From: Tetrahymena elliotti 4EA
Lineage: Eukaryota > Ciliophora > Oligohymenophorea > Hymenostomatida > Tetrahymenidae
Reading direction: 5' to 3'
DNA: 64,000 bases
Assembly: GCA_000231825.2 (NCBI GenBank)
Contig: JH720294.1
Span: 195,158-259,157, forward strand
In this document: piece after piece, positions 12,785 through 24,731 of the stretch
Numbering within the stretch: position 1 is the first letter of the stretch
Layout of the letters: every line of letters begins with the position of its first letter
The notes under the pieces: model-generated
Databases searched by the model: none
The model's input: the letters and a program-made list of their open reading frames with translations, nothing else
Told to the model about the DNA's origin: nothing
Program-made: the position numbers and the translations under genes

Positions 12785-13360
12785 GCTTTTTGATCTACTT
12801 CTTAAAATTAAATAAAATACTGACAATTTTTATCAAAAATAAGTAAAGGAAAGACTTTCTTACTTAAACACACACACATATAAAACTTATAAATAATAAC
12901 TATAATACCTTCACCCACTAAATAACTAACTAACTTTTCTGTTTTTAAATATTCCTAAAAACCAATAACAATAACTTTACTATCCATACTATATAACTAA
13001 CTAATCTCATTTTTAATTATTAGTTTGCTATGTTTTTGTATCTCAACTTGTTAAATTTTCATATAAATATTTCTCATCTTTCATTCAACCTTCTTCACTT
13101 ACTTCACTTCATTTAATAATATATTTATTTAATGTATCACTTTTTCAATTAAATTTATCTCTAGCTCAATCTTAAAAATTGGTAATGCGTTAAGTATTAT
13201 TTGTTTATGGTAATTCTAAACTACTTTAATTTGTTGGGATATGTAAAAGCGTGTAAACTTAATTATTTTAGGAAAAAATATCTTTATATTTATAATTTGA
13301 TTATCCACTTTTAATAATAAAAAAATGAAGTTCTTTTAGGAATATGCAAATTTTTACTTA
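12785..13360. other. Spacer after transporter 1
   Basis: AT-rich 3' flank with no coding-like frame. It presumably holds the polyadenylation region of transporter 1. Confidence 0.5.
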
Positions 13361-13845
13361 AGACAAATCAATTAAAAATATATATACATGTTCTATTTTT
13401 ATTAGAATACAATTATAATATTAAAACAAGCGTTTTATCACATAAATTACATTTAATATTTAAAATAAACAACATTTTACATCTACTCTGATAGAAAGTC
13501 TTCATTACAATTTTTTTAATAAAATCTTTAATGTATTATTACAAGAAGTAAATAAGAGTACTTCAAATAAGTATCAATTTATTTATAGAAAAATCAATTT
13601 AAAAAATATATACATGCTTTATTTTCATTCGAATAAAATTATAATATTAAAACAAGCATTTTATAACATAAATGATGTTTAATATTTAAAATAAACACAT
13701 TTTACATCTACTCTGATAGAAAGTCTTCATTACAATATTTTTAATAAAATCTTTAATGTATTATTATTACAAGAAGTAAATTTACCTAACTCCGTTTGAA
13801 AATTATACTTACTTTATTTTCCAAAGTTAATAAGAGTACTTCAAG
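13361..13845. repeat. Direct duplication of about 200 bases
   Basis: Two nearly identical adjacent copies occupy roughly 13361-13560 and 13580-13830. Both contain ATTATAATATTAAAACAAGC, TACATCTACTCTGATAGAAA and TCTTTAATGTATTATTA, and end at AATAAGAGTACTTCAA. The second copy has an insertion of about 45 bases before that last block. High identity implies a recent duplication. No gene is visible in either copy. Confidence 0.9.
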
Positions 13846-15869
13846 ATTGAAGTTAATATTAATTTATTTACATTTGGCTCGTCTATTTCAATACATAATT
13901 TAATAAAAAAGTTAAGTATTTTGATCTTTAGGATTACGAATCTTAGTCTAAAAGTATGTGTTAATTATTAATAATTACATAATATCTGTGATTTGTATTT
14001 ATTATGTTGCATGTAAACATAAGATGATTGATTTACATTACTACATTTTGAAGATTATTTACACTACAACAACAAACTTAACAACATAAAAAAATGTATT
14101 AAACTTCTTGAAAATAAATCGAATAGCATTAGCTATTTCTAACTTACAACAAATAAGTTAAGATAAGAAAAATTTTCTATAAAAAAGGTTTTTGAAATCA
14201 TTTTTGTTTGGAATTTACAGAATAGAACTTCCAAACAACTTTTTATTTCATCTAGAGTATATTAATATAGTTTTGATATATGCCTATTAAATTATTTTTA
14301 AAGGTTTGGACACATGCCCATTATTAACTTATCATTATTAGCAAAAAGTAAGTAATTAACAAACCATTTAATTATTCTTTTATAATATTTATTGTATATT
14401 TTTGATTTTGGAGTTTATATTTATGTGCATATGAGAATTTAGATGAAGATACCTCAAAAATGTTGTATTTTTTAAAAATAGATAAGCGGTAAGGAAAGTT
14501 AGAATTGTAAATTTAGATGAATAATATTAAATTATTAAGAATTTATCAAAAAAAAAACTTACAAATTAATAGATTCGTCAATTTTTGCAAAGGTTATTAA
14601 AATGTGATTAGTTAAGTAATATTAATTTCAGATTAATTTGTTAAAGTCATTTATTTGATTTTGGGATTTAAAGTGATGCAAAAACCAACTAAACCTCAAA
14701 TTCGATTTATAATCGACTAAATAATAATTTTTTTCTTTAAAAAATTGGGTTTTTAAATATAAAAATCATTCTCTAATAAAATCAAAAAAAGGAAATCTTT
14801 ATGAGAGAGTATATATTTGAGCATGCGAAACTAATTCAATCCTCTATGAATTTTATCAATAAGGTTAAAATAATTTAGAAATTGAAGCTTTGGATTATCT
14901 TTTGGTTGCTCAATTTATATATGATTAAAGGTTTTAAATGATTAATTTTTCTAGTAAAAAATACCTATGTAAATTCTATTTGTGACCGAGTAAGATTATT
15001 AATAATAATAATTTGATTTAATTCAAGGCTAGTCTTTTATTTCATACTAGAAATTAACTACTTATTTATTTATCCACAATTTTTAATCCAAAAATTTAAT
15101 TAAAATAAGTAAACAAAAAAACTATTAATAGCTGTTTTTCTATGTTACCAATATCCATCCCTTTTATTTACAATATGATCGCTTCTTTAGATTTTTAATA
15201 AATGATTTGAGTAGATTTCTCTCCAAAACATATCTCCAAACAACATATTTTCTTTAAATAATTTTCAAGAAAATATTTTGAATTGCTAGTGTTTAAAATT
15301 CGATTTTTTAATTTAAATAATTCTTATTAACTCTTTCTAAGTGTTTCAATAATAAAACTCGTTATTACATTAAATTAATCTGACAAGAGTATTAATAATA
15401 CATTCCTTACGTCAGTCTTTAATTTGGAAAGGCTTACACCATTTAAATTTAATTATTTAAAACCAGTTTCTTCCAAATTTTTAAAAAAACCATTTCTGCT
15501 CTGTTAAATAAATAACTCAAAGCCATTTTCATTTGAAAAATAACTGAACTCATTTTATTTAAATCCAAAAAAAAAAACAAAAATAAAAAATTTGTTGTAT
15601 AATTTAACATTTTTTAATCAATATTAATTTTCATATATTTTTAACAACCAATTGATCAATTGATGGAATTTAAGAAATAAACATGAATATATCTATCATA
15701 AATAATTAGCTTAATACAAATAGGGTATATTAAGGTATAAAAATATCTTGAAAAATATTTCTTAGAAACATTTAAATATTTCCTTTCAAATTTAAATAGT
15801 TACTAAAAATCTATTTAATTAGTAAATACTTAAAAAAATGTTTGATTGTTTGGAAAAAATGAATTATTT
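13846..15869. other. Gene-poor AT-rich spacer
   Basis: No supported gene, RNA gene or clear repeat over about 2 kb. Short frames occur, but their composition is that of spacer DNA. Confidence 0.5.
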
Positions 15870-16490
15870 TTAAGGGGTATCAATAGCTTAGTGGTTATTA
15901 TTATTCAGTAAAACTGAGTTTTAAATATTTTTTCTTTAGATACTATTCAGAGAATAAATTATTAAAAGTATGAGAAGAATATTAAAAATTAACCTTTTCT
16001 TCAAAAAATTGATTCATCAACAGAAAAAATTTTAATTTTAAACTTATTTTGAAACTAGCCTCATTTGGAAAATATTAAATATTAAAAATGAGGTAAAATA
16101 ACTTCATGATTATTATTCCTCAGTCAAACAAAGTTTAAATATTATTTCTTTAGATGCTATTCAGAATAGATTATATTATTAAAAGTATGAAAAGAACATT
16201 AAAAATTTCATAACTAAATTGATTCATTAACAGAAAATAATTTTAATTTTAAATTTATTTTGAAACAAACCTCATTTGAAAAAATTAAATACTTGTAACG
16301 AGATAAGATAACTGAATGGTAATTATTGCTCAGCCAAAGCAATCAAATTGAGTTTCAATATTTTTCTTTATATACCATTCATAAAGTAAATTATTAAAAA
16401 AGTAAGAAAATAACATTAAAAATAAATCTTTTAAAAACTAAATTGATTCAAAAGAAAAAACTTTAATTTTAATTTTGTTAAAAATAAAAT
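15870..16490 (+). repeat. Three tandem tRNA-like units of about 210 bases
   Basis: Three direct copies begin near 15876, 16092 and 16300. Each head resembles a decayed tRNA. Copy 1 has GGGGTAT, an A-box-like TAGCTTAGTGGTTA, then GAGTTTTAAAT and GATACTATT. Copy 3 has TTGCT-CAGCCAA-AGCAA, a perfect five-pair anticodon-like stem with a seven-base loop, followed by a B-box-like GAGTTTCAATA and TATACCATT. The A-to-B spacing is about 43 bases, as in real tRNA genes. Each head is followed by a shared body including TTAAAAGTATGA, AACATTAAAAAT and TTTTAATTTTAAA. These look like tRNA-derived, SINE-like repeats. No copy keeps a complete cloverleaf, so none is called a tRNA gene. Confidence 0.65.
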
Positions 16491-17524
16491 ATTAAATTCG
16501 GTTATATTTATGAAGATTCAGTGAAAGAATAAAATAATTTTATTTTTTAGAAATACATTTTTAATCATAATTTAAAACAATCTATTAAGAATATTTATTT
16601 TTTCTTAAATTTGAAAGTAAATTTAAATTTTAATTAAATCTTTTTTAATATTTTTTGCATTTTTGGTTCAGCTCAATATTTAAAATTTTTTGCTTTTTAA
16701 AAACACAATTTCCAAATTTGTTATGTCTAATCAAGGTTTTGTAGGGTTTAGAAGAAATAAATAAGAAAAAGTTAAATTTAAAGAAACATGAAAAAAATAA
16801 AAACTTTAATTAAACAAATTTTTATTTTATTTGAGTTAAAGTTTCAAATATTTAGAAAATACATATTCAAATTTAACTAAAGATATCACAGATTTATTTT
16901 TGCTTATTTTGTAATCAATTTTTCAAAGTTTAATGCTATTAAAGATACCTCATATTATTTATTTTATCAATTTTAAAAAGGAAGAGGATAAAACTTAAAA
17001 AAAATATTTCTAAGGCCTATTAAATAAAATTATTTTTTGGGATAAATATCTTCTTAGTTTTAAAGAGGCTTTTAATTCACTAGAATTGTTAATAATTTAA
17101 AGATTTTCATTCATTTCTTAGAATATCTTTATGTAATTGTCTTTCTAGATTATATTTAGTAATCCTCATTTGCACAAGAATAAATATTGAATTACTCTTA
17201 TACATATCCCTAAAACCAATTACCTTCTAACTAGGGTTAATAACTAAATAAAAGCCATTCTACTTTATAAACATAAACCATTTTTGAATAATTAGTGCAA
17301 AATTTAACTGCTAATAATAAGTAACAAATTTTATCTCTTAGAGCTTTGTATTTTAAAAGAGGAAAATCTGTTTTTTAACTTTAAATAAAGAGTAGATGAA
17401 AAAATATTACTGTGTAATTTATAATTTCTATTTGAGAATATGAAATTTATTGTAAAAAGTATTTGAAACTCCAGTTTTATAATTATTAATTTTTTTTCTA
17501 ATTTATTCAAAAATAAGTGGAAAA
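16491..17524. other. Gene-poor AT-rich spacer
   Basis: No supported gene, RNA or repeat. Base composition is uniformly AT-rich. Confidence 0.5.
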
Positions 17525-17705
17525 ATGATAAAAAAAATGAATTAGCAATAGTTTATTTCGTCTCTTCTTGAGGTTTCCACTTAAAATTTTTGCACCTTTT
17601 TTTAGAGAAAGAAGAATGGGCTAACGTTTTTGAATCCAACATGAAAAAAAATTTTTTGATTCATCACTCGTTGCTGCAACTTTTTTCTTTGACACCAATA
17701 ATTAA
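17525..17705 (-). pseudogene. Small coding-like remnant, unknown family
   Basis: On the minus strand, two overlapping frames carry protein-like sequence in an island with raised GC content. One gives SKKKVAATSDESKNFFSCWI. The next, after a shift, opens at an ATG and gives MLDSKTLAHSSFSKKRCKNF followed by KWKPQEETKQTIANS. Joined, they would make a basic, cysteine-containing segment. Both frames decay into spacer at the left edge. It may be a relic of a gene or mobile element. I recognise no family. Confidence 0.25.
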
Positions 17706-17929
17706 ATATTTTATTTAATTTTATCTCATAATTCTTCATTTTCTCCTTTTTAATTAAAAATAATATTTTTTAAATATTTTAATTAAATAATAAAATCTAA
17801 TATTCTATATAATTTAATTTTTATTTAATGAAATGATAAATAAAAATTTTCTATAAATTAGAGAGTATTTTTTTTTCCAAATTAAAATATTTATAATAGT
17901 TTTTATTTAAATATATGAGATTTAAAATC

Positions 17930-18770
17930 ATTTTTTTATATTAAAATTTTAAATAATAGATTCACTTCTAATAAGTTCTTTTAAAACAACTGAACACTAT
18001 TTTTATTTTTCAGTTTAAAAATGTATGATTTAAAAATTTATTTTTTTCAACCTCTAAATAATTTTCTTTGGATTAAATTTTTCAGGAAATCTAATTATTT
18101 CATATTTTTAACTTTTAAATTTAAAATATGCATTCTAACATAAATGAAAAATAACAATTAAAAAATCGTTTTTTGTTAATTTGTAATTATTGATCAATTT
18201 CCTCAAAAATTTTTTCAATTAATTTATGAAACTTTAAATTTAATAATTTAAACATTTTAAATAATAGATTAGCTTCTAAGATATTATTGAAAAAATAATT
18301 TAAAAACAACTAAATCGCTTTTTATTTTTCAGTATAAAAATTTATCTTTATTAGCCTAAATTTCTTTGTTGTAATTAAAAAGTTTTTGGATTTTACTCAC
18401 AAGGCTTATTTCTAAGGAACTATAAGTGAGTGAGTGAAACCAGATAATTTTGAGATTTGTGAAAGATAAATATTCTTCCGAACAACAAAGACAGCATTAT
18501 TGATAAATACTCCAAATAAATTTAATCCTGTGAATACTATTTAATTTTCGGAATTGAGGAATCTAATTATTTCATATTTTTTAATTTTTAAATTTAAAAT
18601 AGACTTCAAAACTTAAATGAAAAAATAAAAAATAAATGGTAAATCATAAATTAAAAAATGAATTTATTTTTATTATTTTATTTAATTCATTATCAATTTC
18701 TTAAAAAGTTTTTTGAATTAGTTAAAAAAAGCTTAAATTAATAATTTCAAATTTAATTTCTTGATAAATA
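17930..18770. repeat. Degenerate tandem duplication, unit about 310 bases
   Basis: The block TTTTAAATAATAGATT...CTTCTAA occurs near 17948 and 18255. AAAACAACTNAA...TTTTTATTTTTCAGT occurs near 17985 and 18305. TCTAATTATTTCATATTTTT occurs near 18089 and 18562, and is followed in both places by TTTAAATTTAAAATA and later AATTTCNTNAAAA. The order is conserved, so this is a tandem repeat of at least two diverged units. No coding sequence is seen. Confidence 0.65.
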
Positions 18771-20079
18771 AGTTCTAAAGTTTTCTTGTTGAAGTCTTCA
18801 ATGCTTAAAACCTTTTTAATTAATTTATGAAATTTTAAATTGAATTAAAAAATGTGATAGATTTTTCAAAAAGAAATGATAAATATTTTATCAATAACTT
18901 TGGTTAAAAACAAAACAATGAAATGGATAAATATTTGATATTAAAAATTATTCAAAGCTAGAGTGTAATTTGATCACAAAAAATTTGAAATTTCATTATT
19001 ATCTTAGATTTTTACAAATTTTTTTTTAGAAAATTAAACAATAGTAATTTATTCTTGAAAAAATCAATTGTTAAAATGAAATATTTGTAATAAATCATTG
19101 CATAAAAAGAGAAACTATTATTTTTTATTGATTTTTAAATTTTTTTTATTTTCAATAAATTAATTTTAATTAAATTCATATTTTGAAATTAGTTAATTTT
19201 ATTAGACCTAAAATACATTTAACTACTTTATATTTAGATATATAAGCTGCAGTGCAGCCATTAATATAAAAACATTAAAATATATTAAACATTTTATAGT
19301 AATTTTTTAATTGCAATTAACTATGTACTTTATAGGTATATGTTGAAAAATCATTAAAAAAGAATAATTAAGATAATAAAATATTTAAATAAAACAAGAA
19401 TATAAACATCAATTATCATTACTAAATTTATAAATTACGATATTAAATTTTTGATAAGCCAGCATAGATAAACAAATATTTAGATGAATTTAGCCCATAC
19501 AATTTTATTTATGTGCAGCTTATATAATTTATAATTACTGAAATTAAAAATGTAATTTTACACACATAGAATATATTATAGGCTTTTTTTGTGCTTATAG
19601 GTAGCTGCTTAAATATCTGAATGTACAGTATTAGATTTTTTAAATGATATAAAAGACTTAGAACTAACCATAAATTAGATTTTGTAAAAATAAAAAGATA
19701 AAATGATATTTAATATAATTTTTTATAATATGAGTAAATTATTTAAAAGATTTTGATTTAATTTCAATCCTTAAAGATTTGTAATAAATTTACAAATTTT
19801 TTGAATGAACAAAATGGCTTGAAATAAAAAAGTCTAAAATACAAGTTTTGAGTAAATAAAAATTAATTAAGATAAAGAGAAGATTATTTTGATAAATCAT
19901 ACTCATATTTATTTATTTAACATTATAAAAGAAAATAATTATCAAAGTCAATTGATATTTTATCAAATTGTAACACAATTAGAAAAAAATACTGCTTTAA
20001 TATTATTTATTTAGCTAAGAATAGCTAATTACTCTTCTAAATGTAATTAAGTTCCAAATAAATGGAAAGACATTTTTTT
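18771..20079. other. Gene-poor spacer with a GC-rich palindrome
   Basis: AT-rich DNA without a supported gene. At about 19248-19260 lies the 13-base palindrome GCTGCAGTGCAGC. Its left flank, TATATAAGCTGCA, reappears inverted as TGCAGCTTATATA near 19515, about 260 bases away. The pair could form a hairpin or mark the ends of a small element. Confidence 0.45.
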
Positions 20080-21374
20080 TATCATCTTGTAAAAAGGTAT
20101 TTTAATTGAAACTTAAATTATTCGTTTGTTGTGCTGTATTTTTGCAAGATGAATTATTAAACAAAATTTATTTGAAAATAAAGACAGAAAAACCTAAGTG
20201 CTTGTAACAATCAATAATTTTGTAAACTAAAGTTGTAAACCAAAAAAATTTAATTTTAGTGAGAAAAGCATAGGGAAACCTATAAAATGCTTGAAAATTA
20301 TTTAAAATTTATATTGCATAAATTGATTTGTTGAACTATTAAATTCTGCTTTATTTTTTACTGTTGGGTAAACTTCATTGAAAATAAATAAGTAGCATAA
20401 TCAAAATACCTATTTTTTCAATCTAATTTTTTATTTTTTTTTAAGTAGATTTCTTTTCATTTTAAAAAAACCACATATCATCATGCACTTAACATAATAA
20501 AATCAAAGGAATAAATATTTAGTGCCCAAAATAAATGAAATACTAAACATTTAATATACAAAATTAAACTATACTTTAGTATCTTTATCTCTAAAATAAT
20601 TTTTAAAATATTGGTTAAGAGATTCTCATAATATCTAAAAGGATAAATTTAAAAAATAATCAAATTTATATTAATTTCAAACGTTTAAATGAGTTTCCTT
20701 ATCAAAAATTTGACAGAAATCAAATTAAATTTCATGTCTATAAATAGCTAATTAAATAATTTTTTGAAAGAAGTTTAGAAAAACTTTCTCAAAAATTTAT
20801 GTCAATTAAAAATTTATTTGCCAAAATTAGTTTATTTAACAAACTTTGAATGTAATTTTCATTTTATATATGTTTGAATTCCATTATTAACTACTCAATA
20901 AATACAAGAGATAATTATTTTATTTTTTTACTAAGGCTATTTTTGGTATTTGTATTGCTTTAAGATTATGAAATGAGAAAAAATTTGCAGATAAAAATGT
21001 GATTGAAGAAAGATACACCATTTTAAAAATATGACAATTAATAAATTTTAGTTCGCAAAATAAGAATTTAATAAAATTAGCTTGCGGATAGATAGATATC
21101 AATCCTAATTATTAAAAAATGATAAATTATTCAAAAAATAAAATTATAAAATAGGGGAGGGGAATTAATTATAAAGAAATATCACATAGCTAATTATAAA
21201 ACAAATATCAAAAGCGTTAAGAAAAAAAACTGTGATAGAAAAATAACCGAATTGCATTAAGTATTAATTTATTTGATTTCGCTTTGTATTTAATTTTAAA
21301 AGGTAAATGTAAGGACTTATTTTAAATGAATTGAGGATTAGCTATTTATTATATTATTTTATTTTAAAAATCAA
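20080..21374 (+). other. Spacer with two short coding-like islands
   Basis: Most of this stretch is AT-rich spacer. Two plus-strand islands have protein-like composition. Near 20120-20300 a frame gives CAVFLQDELLNKIYLKIK and continues to TEKPKCLQQS. Near 20990-21040 a frame gives NEKKFADKNVIEERYTILKI before TGA. They could be exons or remnants of a gene leading to the candidate at 21375-22036. I could not link them by in-phase splice sites. Confidence 0.25.
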
Positions 21375-22036
21375 AAGAATGATGTAATAAATATTAATAG
21401 GTATGCGACAAATTAAAAGTCAACATCAATTAGATAATAATAATTTGGAATATTAAGCGATAATTATAAGCAACAATAACATACTCTATTTTTAAAATAA
21501 AAAGCTAACATATATTTTTTACTCGTTGAAAACCATAGCCCAATTTATGAGATTTCAAGCATTTAGGTGGTTTACTTTTGTATTTGTTTGTAAACTAAAG
21601 AAAAATTTGCAGTAATAGTGATTTATTACATTTAAAATATCAATGTTAGTGCAGTGATATTTAATTTATCTCTGCACAATAAATAAGAAGTTAAATGTTC
21701 GAGTGTTTTTTAATTTTATTTCGGTTTATTTAATATCTTAAAACTGGCTTTAAAATAGAGAAATGGTAGAAATAAATATTTTAAATGTAAAAAAGTATGA
21801 GTAATGAATATTTTTTATGTAGTAATGCTTTTATATAACAGATATATTTTGAATGGATTTTTGTAATTGAGTTCGAGGAGACTCTTGAAAATACTGAAGA
21901 AATTATTGGGCATCTTCTAGCTGAAAGTTTATATTTAGTATCGATATTTTATTCTGATCAAATTTTACATTTAAATCTGAAATTGTAATTTATTTATGTA
22001 ATTAATTTAAATCAAGAACGTATAAATTTTTACTGA
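21375..22036 (+). CDS. Candidate hypothetical gene, 3' two exons
   Basis: A plus-strand frame beginning no later than about 21375 runs to 21794. It then splices in phase 0 through a 47-base intron with a strong 5' site (GTATGAGT, 21795) and a 3' AACAG (ends 21841). The final exon, 21842-22036, ends in TGA. It has marked protein character, for example EFEETLENTEEIIGHLLAES. The upstream exon includes YKQQQHTLFLKQKANIYFLL, NHSPIYEISSI and KCSSVFQFYFG. No start codon could be assigned. Its stop lies only 49 bases before the transporter 2 ATG, which is tight and argues for caution; it may be a remnant. No domain recognised. Confidence 0.35.
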
Positions 22037-22085
22037 AAAATAAATATTTAGGATAAATCCTCTCTTTTGATATCTACAAATTAAG

Positions 22086-24143
22086 ATGGTTTCGTTTAAG
22101 AGTCCATTTAGAAATCTCCCTTATTAGAAAAAGGGGTATCTAACATTAGCATCAGGTTTTCTTTTGCACTTTATCTTAGGTACATTCTATATGTGGGGAA
22201 GTATCAGTACTTATATAGCATCTTATTTGCAGCATGATGGACAGGACATTTCTAAAGAAATTGTCGGAGCAGTATTCCCTTTCACATTCTTAGCTATTAA
22301 CATAGGAACTCCTATAGGACCTCTTCTAGCTCAAAAAATTGGCTTCAGATTGTATCTTTAAATCTGTGGCACTGCCCTCGGAATAATTGTTATTATCAGC
22401 TCTTTCGTTATAGCTAATTTCTACTTATTCGTTTTCCTCTATGGTTTCTGCTTTGGTCTCCTTACTGGTTTGATGTACATGGTACCATTCGCAACAGGAT
22501 ACTTGTAAAATACATTATTTTCTTTTCATTTCTTAACATTCCCAGCAAGTTTTGAAATTTCTCTCCAAAGAGATACTTTTTATTCTTAAGATAAAAACAT
22601 GGAATAAACTAACATTTTTGGCTTACTTTTAAAAAAACCTAAAAAAAATGTATTTTCATTCTACTTAAGAGATAATTCCTTAAATTAAATAACATCTCAA
22701 AAATAAATAAAACCTATGCCTAGTTTTACTTTGTTGCTTGAATATTAATTAGTTAATAGTTGTCATATCAACTTTAAAAAATCATTTGAATGTTGAAATA
22801 AATAAAATAGATAGAGATAAACTGAAGACTTTATTTTAGTTTATTTAATAGCTTTTTATTTTTACTTTATTGCATATTTCATTTGAATTCCACTTTTATA
22901 TTTATTAATATATCTGTTTGAATTATTTAGATATTTCCCCAAGAAGAAAGGACTTGTTAGTGGTATTATTACTGGTGGTTTTGGTTTCGGAGCATGTGTC
23001 TTTATTTGGGTTATGTTTGGTCTTATTAATCCTGATAATGAAAAAGCTAGTGTAGTTATCCATGGAACTAAATATTTTTCATAAACAGTATGCGATAGAT
23101 TACCTAATGCTATAAGAGTTTTAGGAATAATTTAAATTATTGGTATCTCTATCTCTAATATTATGCACGAAAGACCTTAGCCTGAGGAAATAGTTGAACA
23201 TGAAAAGTTAGAATGTGAAATGTCTCATCAAAAAGTCCACAATACTGAACATCATTCACCTCCTCTCGGATCTGGAGCTATCAACATTAACATGCAACAT
23301 GACTAGTTACATATCGAGGAACACCACTCTCATGATCATGGAATTCATGAAGATCATCATGATGAGCACCCTATCTATAAAGATGGAATAAAATCTGATC
23401 ATCCAGATCCATAGAGTGTAGAAAATGGTTCATAAATAATAAAGCCTTCTTCTTCCTCAGGTTAGATGAGTACTTCATCATTTAATGTAACAAAATATGA
23501 TGGAGAGGATTATTATGAATTCGAAACCCTTAAAGATGGTATGAGAACTAAATTTATTTATTTATCAGTATTATTGAATCTTATTTATGTTGCATATGGA
23601 GCTATGACAGTCTCTAATTACAAACTCTATGGAGAATACTAAGGTTATGAAGATAGCTTCTTAAGTGCTGCAGGTACAGCTGGTAGTGTTTTCAATGGTA
23701 TTTCAAGAATGTTTTGGGGAAGTTTGATGGAAAAGTTCAAAATCAAACAAATTATTTACTCCAATCTCATCTTATAGATAGCTGTTAGTATTACTTACTA
23801 ATACGCTGCTAAAATTTAAGCACTTTTCATCATTTATGTTGTGTTAGGTTATTTTGTTTATGGAGGATGGTATTCAGTTATGCCTGCTCTCATTTCTAGA
23901 ATTTATGGAAAGAAAATTGGAACTACTATCTTTGGTGTCACATACATTGGTTACACATTAGCATCCTTTACTTAATTCTTTATAGTAGCTCTTGTTTAGG
24001 ATGCAATCGGCTGGGGTAGAATGTTCTTTGTCTTCACTGGTATTTAGGGTTTCGCTGTTATTATTACATATTTTGTTCAATTTAAAGCTGTACCCCCTAA
24101 AATTTAGGAAATTTTAAATAAACAAAAAGAAAAAAGTAAATGA
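22086..24143 (+). CDS. MFS transporter 2 with histidine-rich central loop
   Basis: A predicted 543-residue major facilitator of the same OFA-like family as transporter 1. Exons are 22086-22504 and 22931-24143. The intron (426 bases, phase 2) interrupts the same residue as in transporter 1, inside the Leu of ...GYL/YFP. Landmarks are SGFLLHFILGTFYMWGSIST, KKGLVSGIITGGFGFGA, SVFNGISRMFWGS and YGGWYSVMPALISRIYG. The cytoplasmic loop between helices 6 and 7 (about residues 230-290) is strikingly rich in His, with about 14 in 50 residues, for example EEHHSHDHGIHEDHHDEH. That feature is absent from the two paralogues. Such loops bind Zn, Ni or Cu in some metal transporters, so metal binding or metal-regulated transport is possible. 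This is inference; the transporter fold itself is not that of a metal carrier. Confidence 0.9.
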
Positions 24144-24657
24144 AATAAAAAAAAACCATTTATGCAATGATAAAAAATAAACCAATTCAAAATTTCTTAA
24201 TTAGATTTATTTGACTTAAAAAATAATAAGTTTCAAATCAATCTATCTATCTATCTACCTACTTTTTACTGTATTTGAAATTACTTTATTCTGATTACTC
24301 TCAAATTTCACTCTTTAATTTATAGTTTTTTCTTTTATTTATCATTAAATAAAGTAACATATTTAAAACTTTAAATAAAATATTTATTTTCCAATTCTCA
24401 TTCTAGTAAAATTTTTAGCTCTTTTCAATTTAATTGTTAATTTTTTAGAATAAATTTAAGTTTTTGTTTGAAAGAAAAAATATTTTTTAGTTAACCAAAT
24501 TAAATAACTCAAGACAAAAAAAAGACCTCTCTAAGCTTGCAAAACGTATTTGAAGAAATTTTTTATTTTAAATAAAAAAAGTAAACTTTGTAATAAAAGT
24601 TTTCAATGAAAAATAAAAAATTAGAACTTTATTACAATGAGTAAAAATCAAAAAAAA
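24144..24657. other. Spacer between transporter 2 and tRNA-Met
   Basis: AT-rich 3' flank. A short ATCT/ACCT run lies at about 24240-24262. The run of T on the minus strand at 24651-24657 is the likely RNA polymerase III terminator of the tRNA gene. Confidence 0.55.
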
Positions 24658-24731
24658 TGCCTGCGGAGGGGATCGAACCCTCGGCCTCGAGATTATGAGA
24701 CTCGCGCTCTAACCAACTGAGCTACACGGGC
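24658..24731 (-). tRNA. tRNA-Met(CAU): tRNA-Met (anticodon CAU), elongator type
   Basis: The minus strand folds into a complete cloverleaf. The acceptor 5' strand is GCCCGTG. The D arm contains TAGCTCAGTTGGTTAGAGC, which is a good A box. The anticodon stem CGAGT/TCTCG encloses CTCATAA with anticodon CAT. The T arm GAGGG-TTCGATC-CCCTC is a good B box, and CGCAGGC closes the acceptor before an A discriminator. The acceptor shows one C-A mismatch (pair 4-69) and one T-G pair. There is no intron and no encoded CCA, as expected for a nuclear gene. Downstream T7 is a polymerase III stop. The elongator rather than initiator role is inferred from the general shape, not proven. Confidence 0.95.

Noticed and set aside
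15876..15950. Functional tRNA gene in the tRNA-like repeats
   Set aside because: No copy has all four stems intact, the T-loop is not canonical, and the acceptor pairs only partly.
20920..21102. Minus-strand ORF of 60 codons
   Set aside because: The composition is that of an antisense shadow, and the plus strand here is the more protein-like one.
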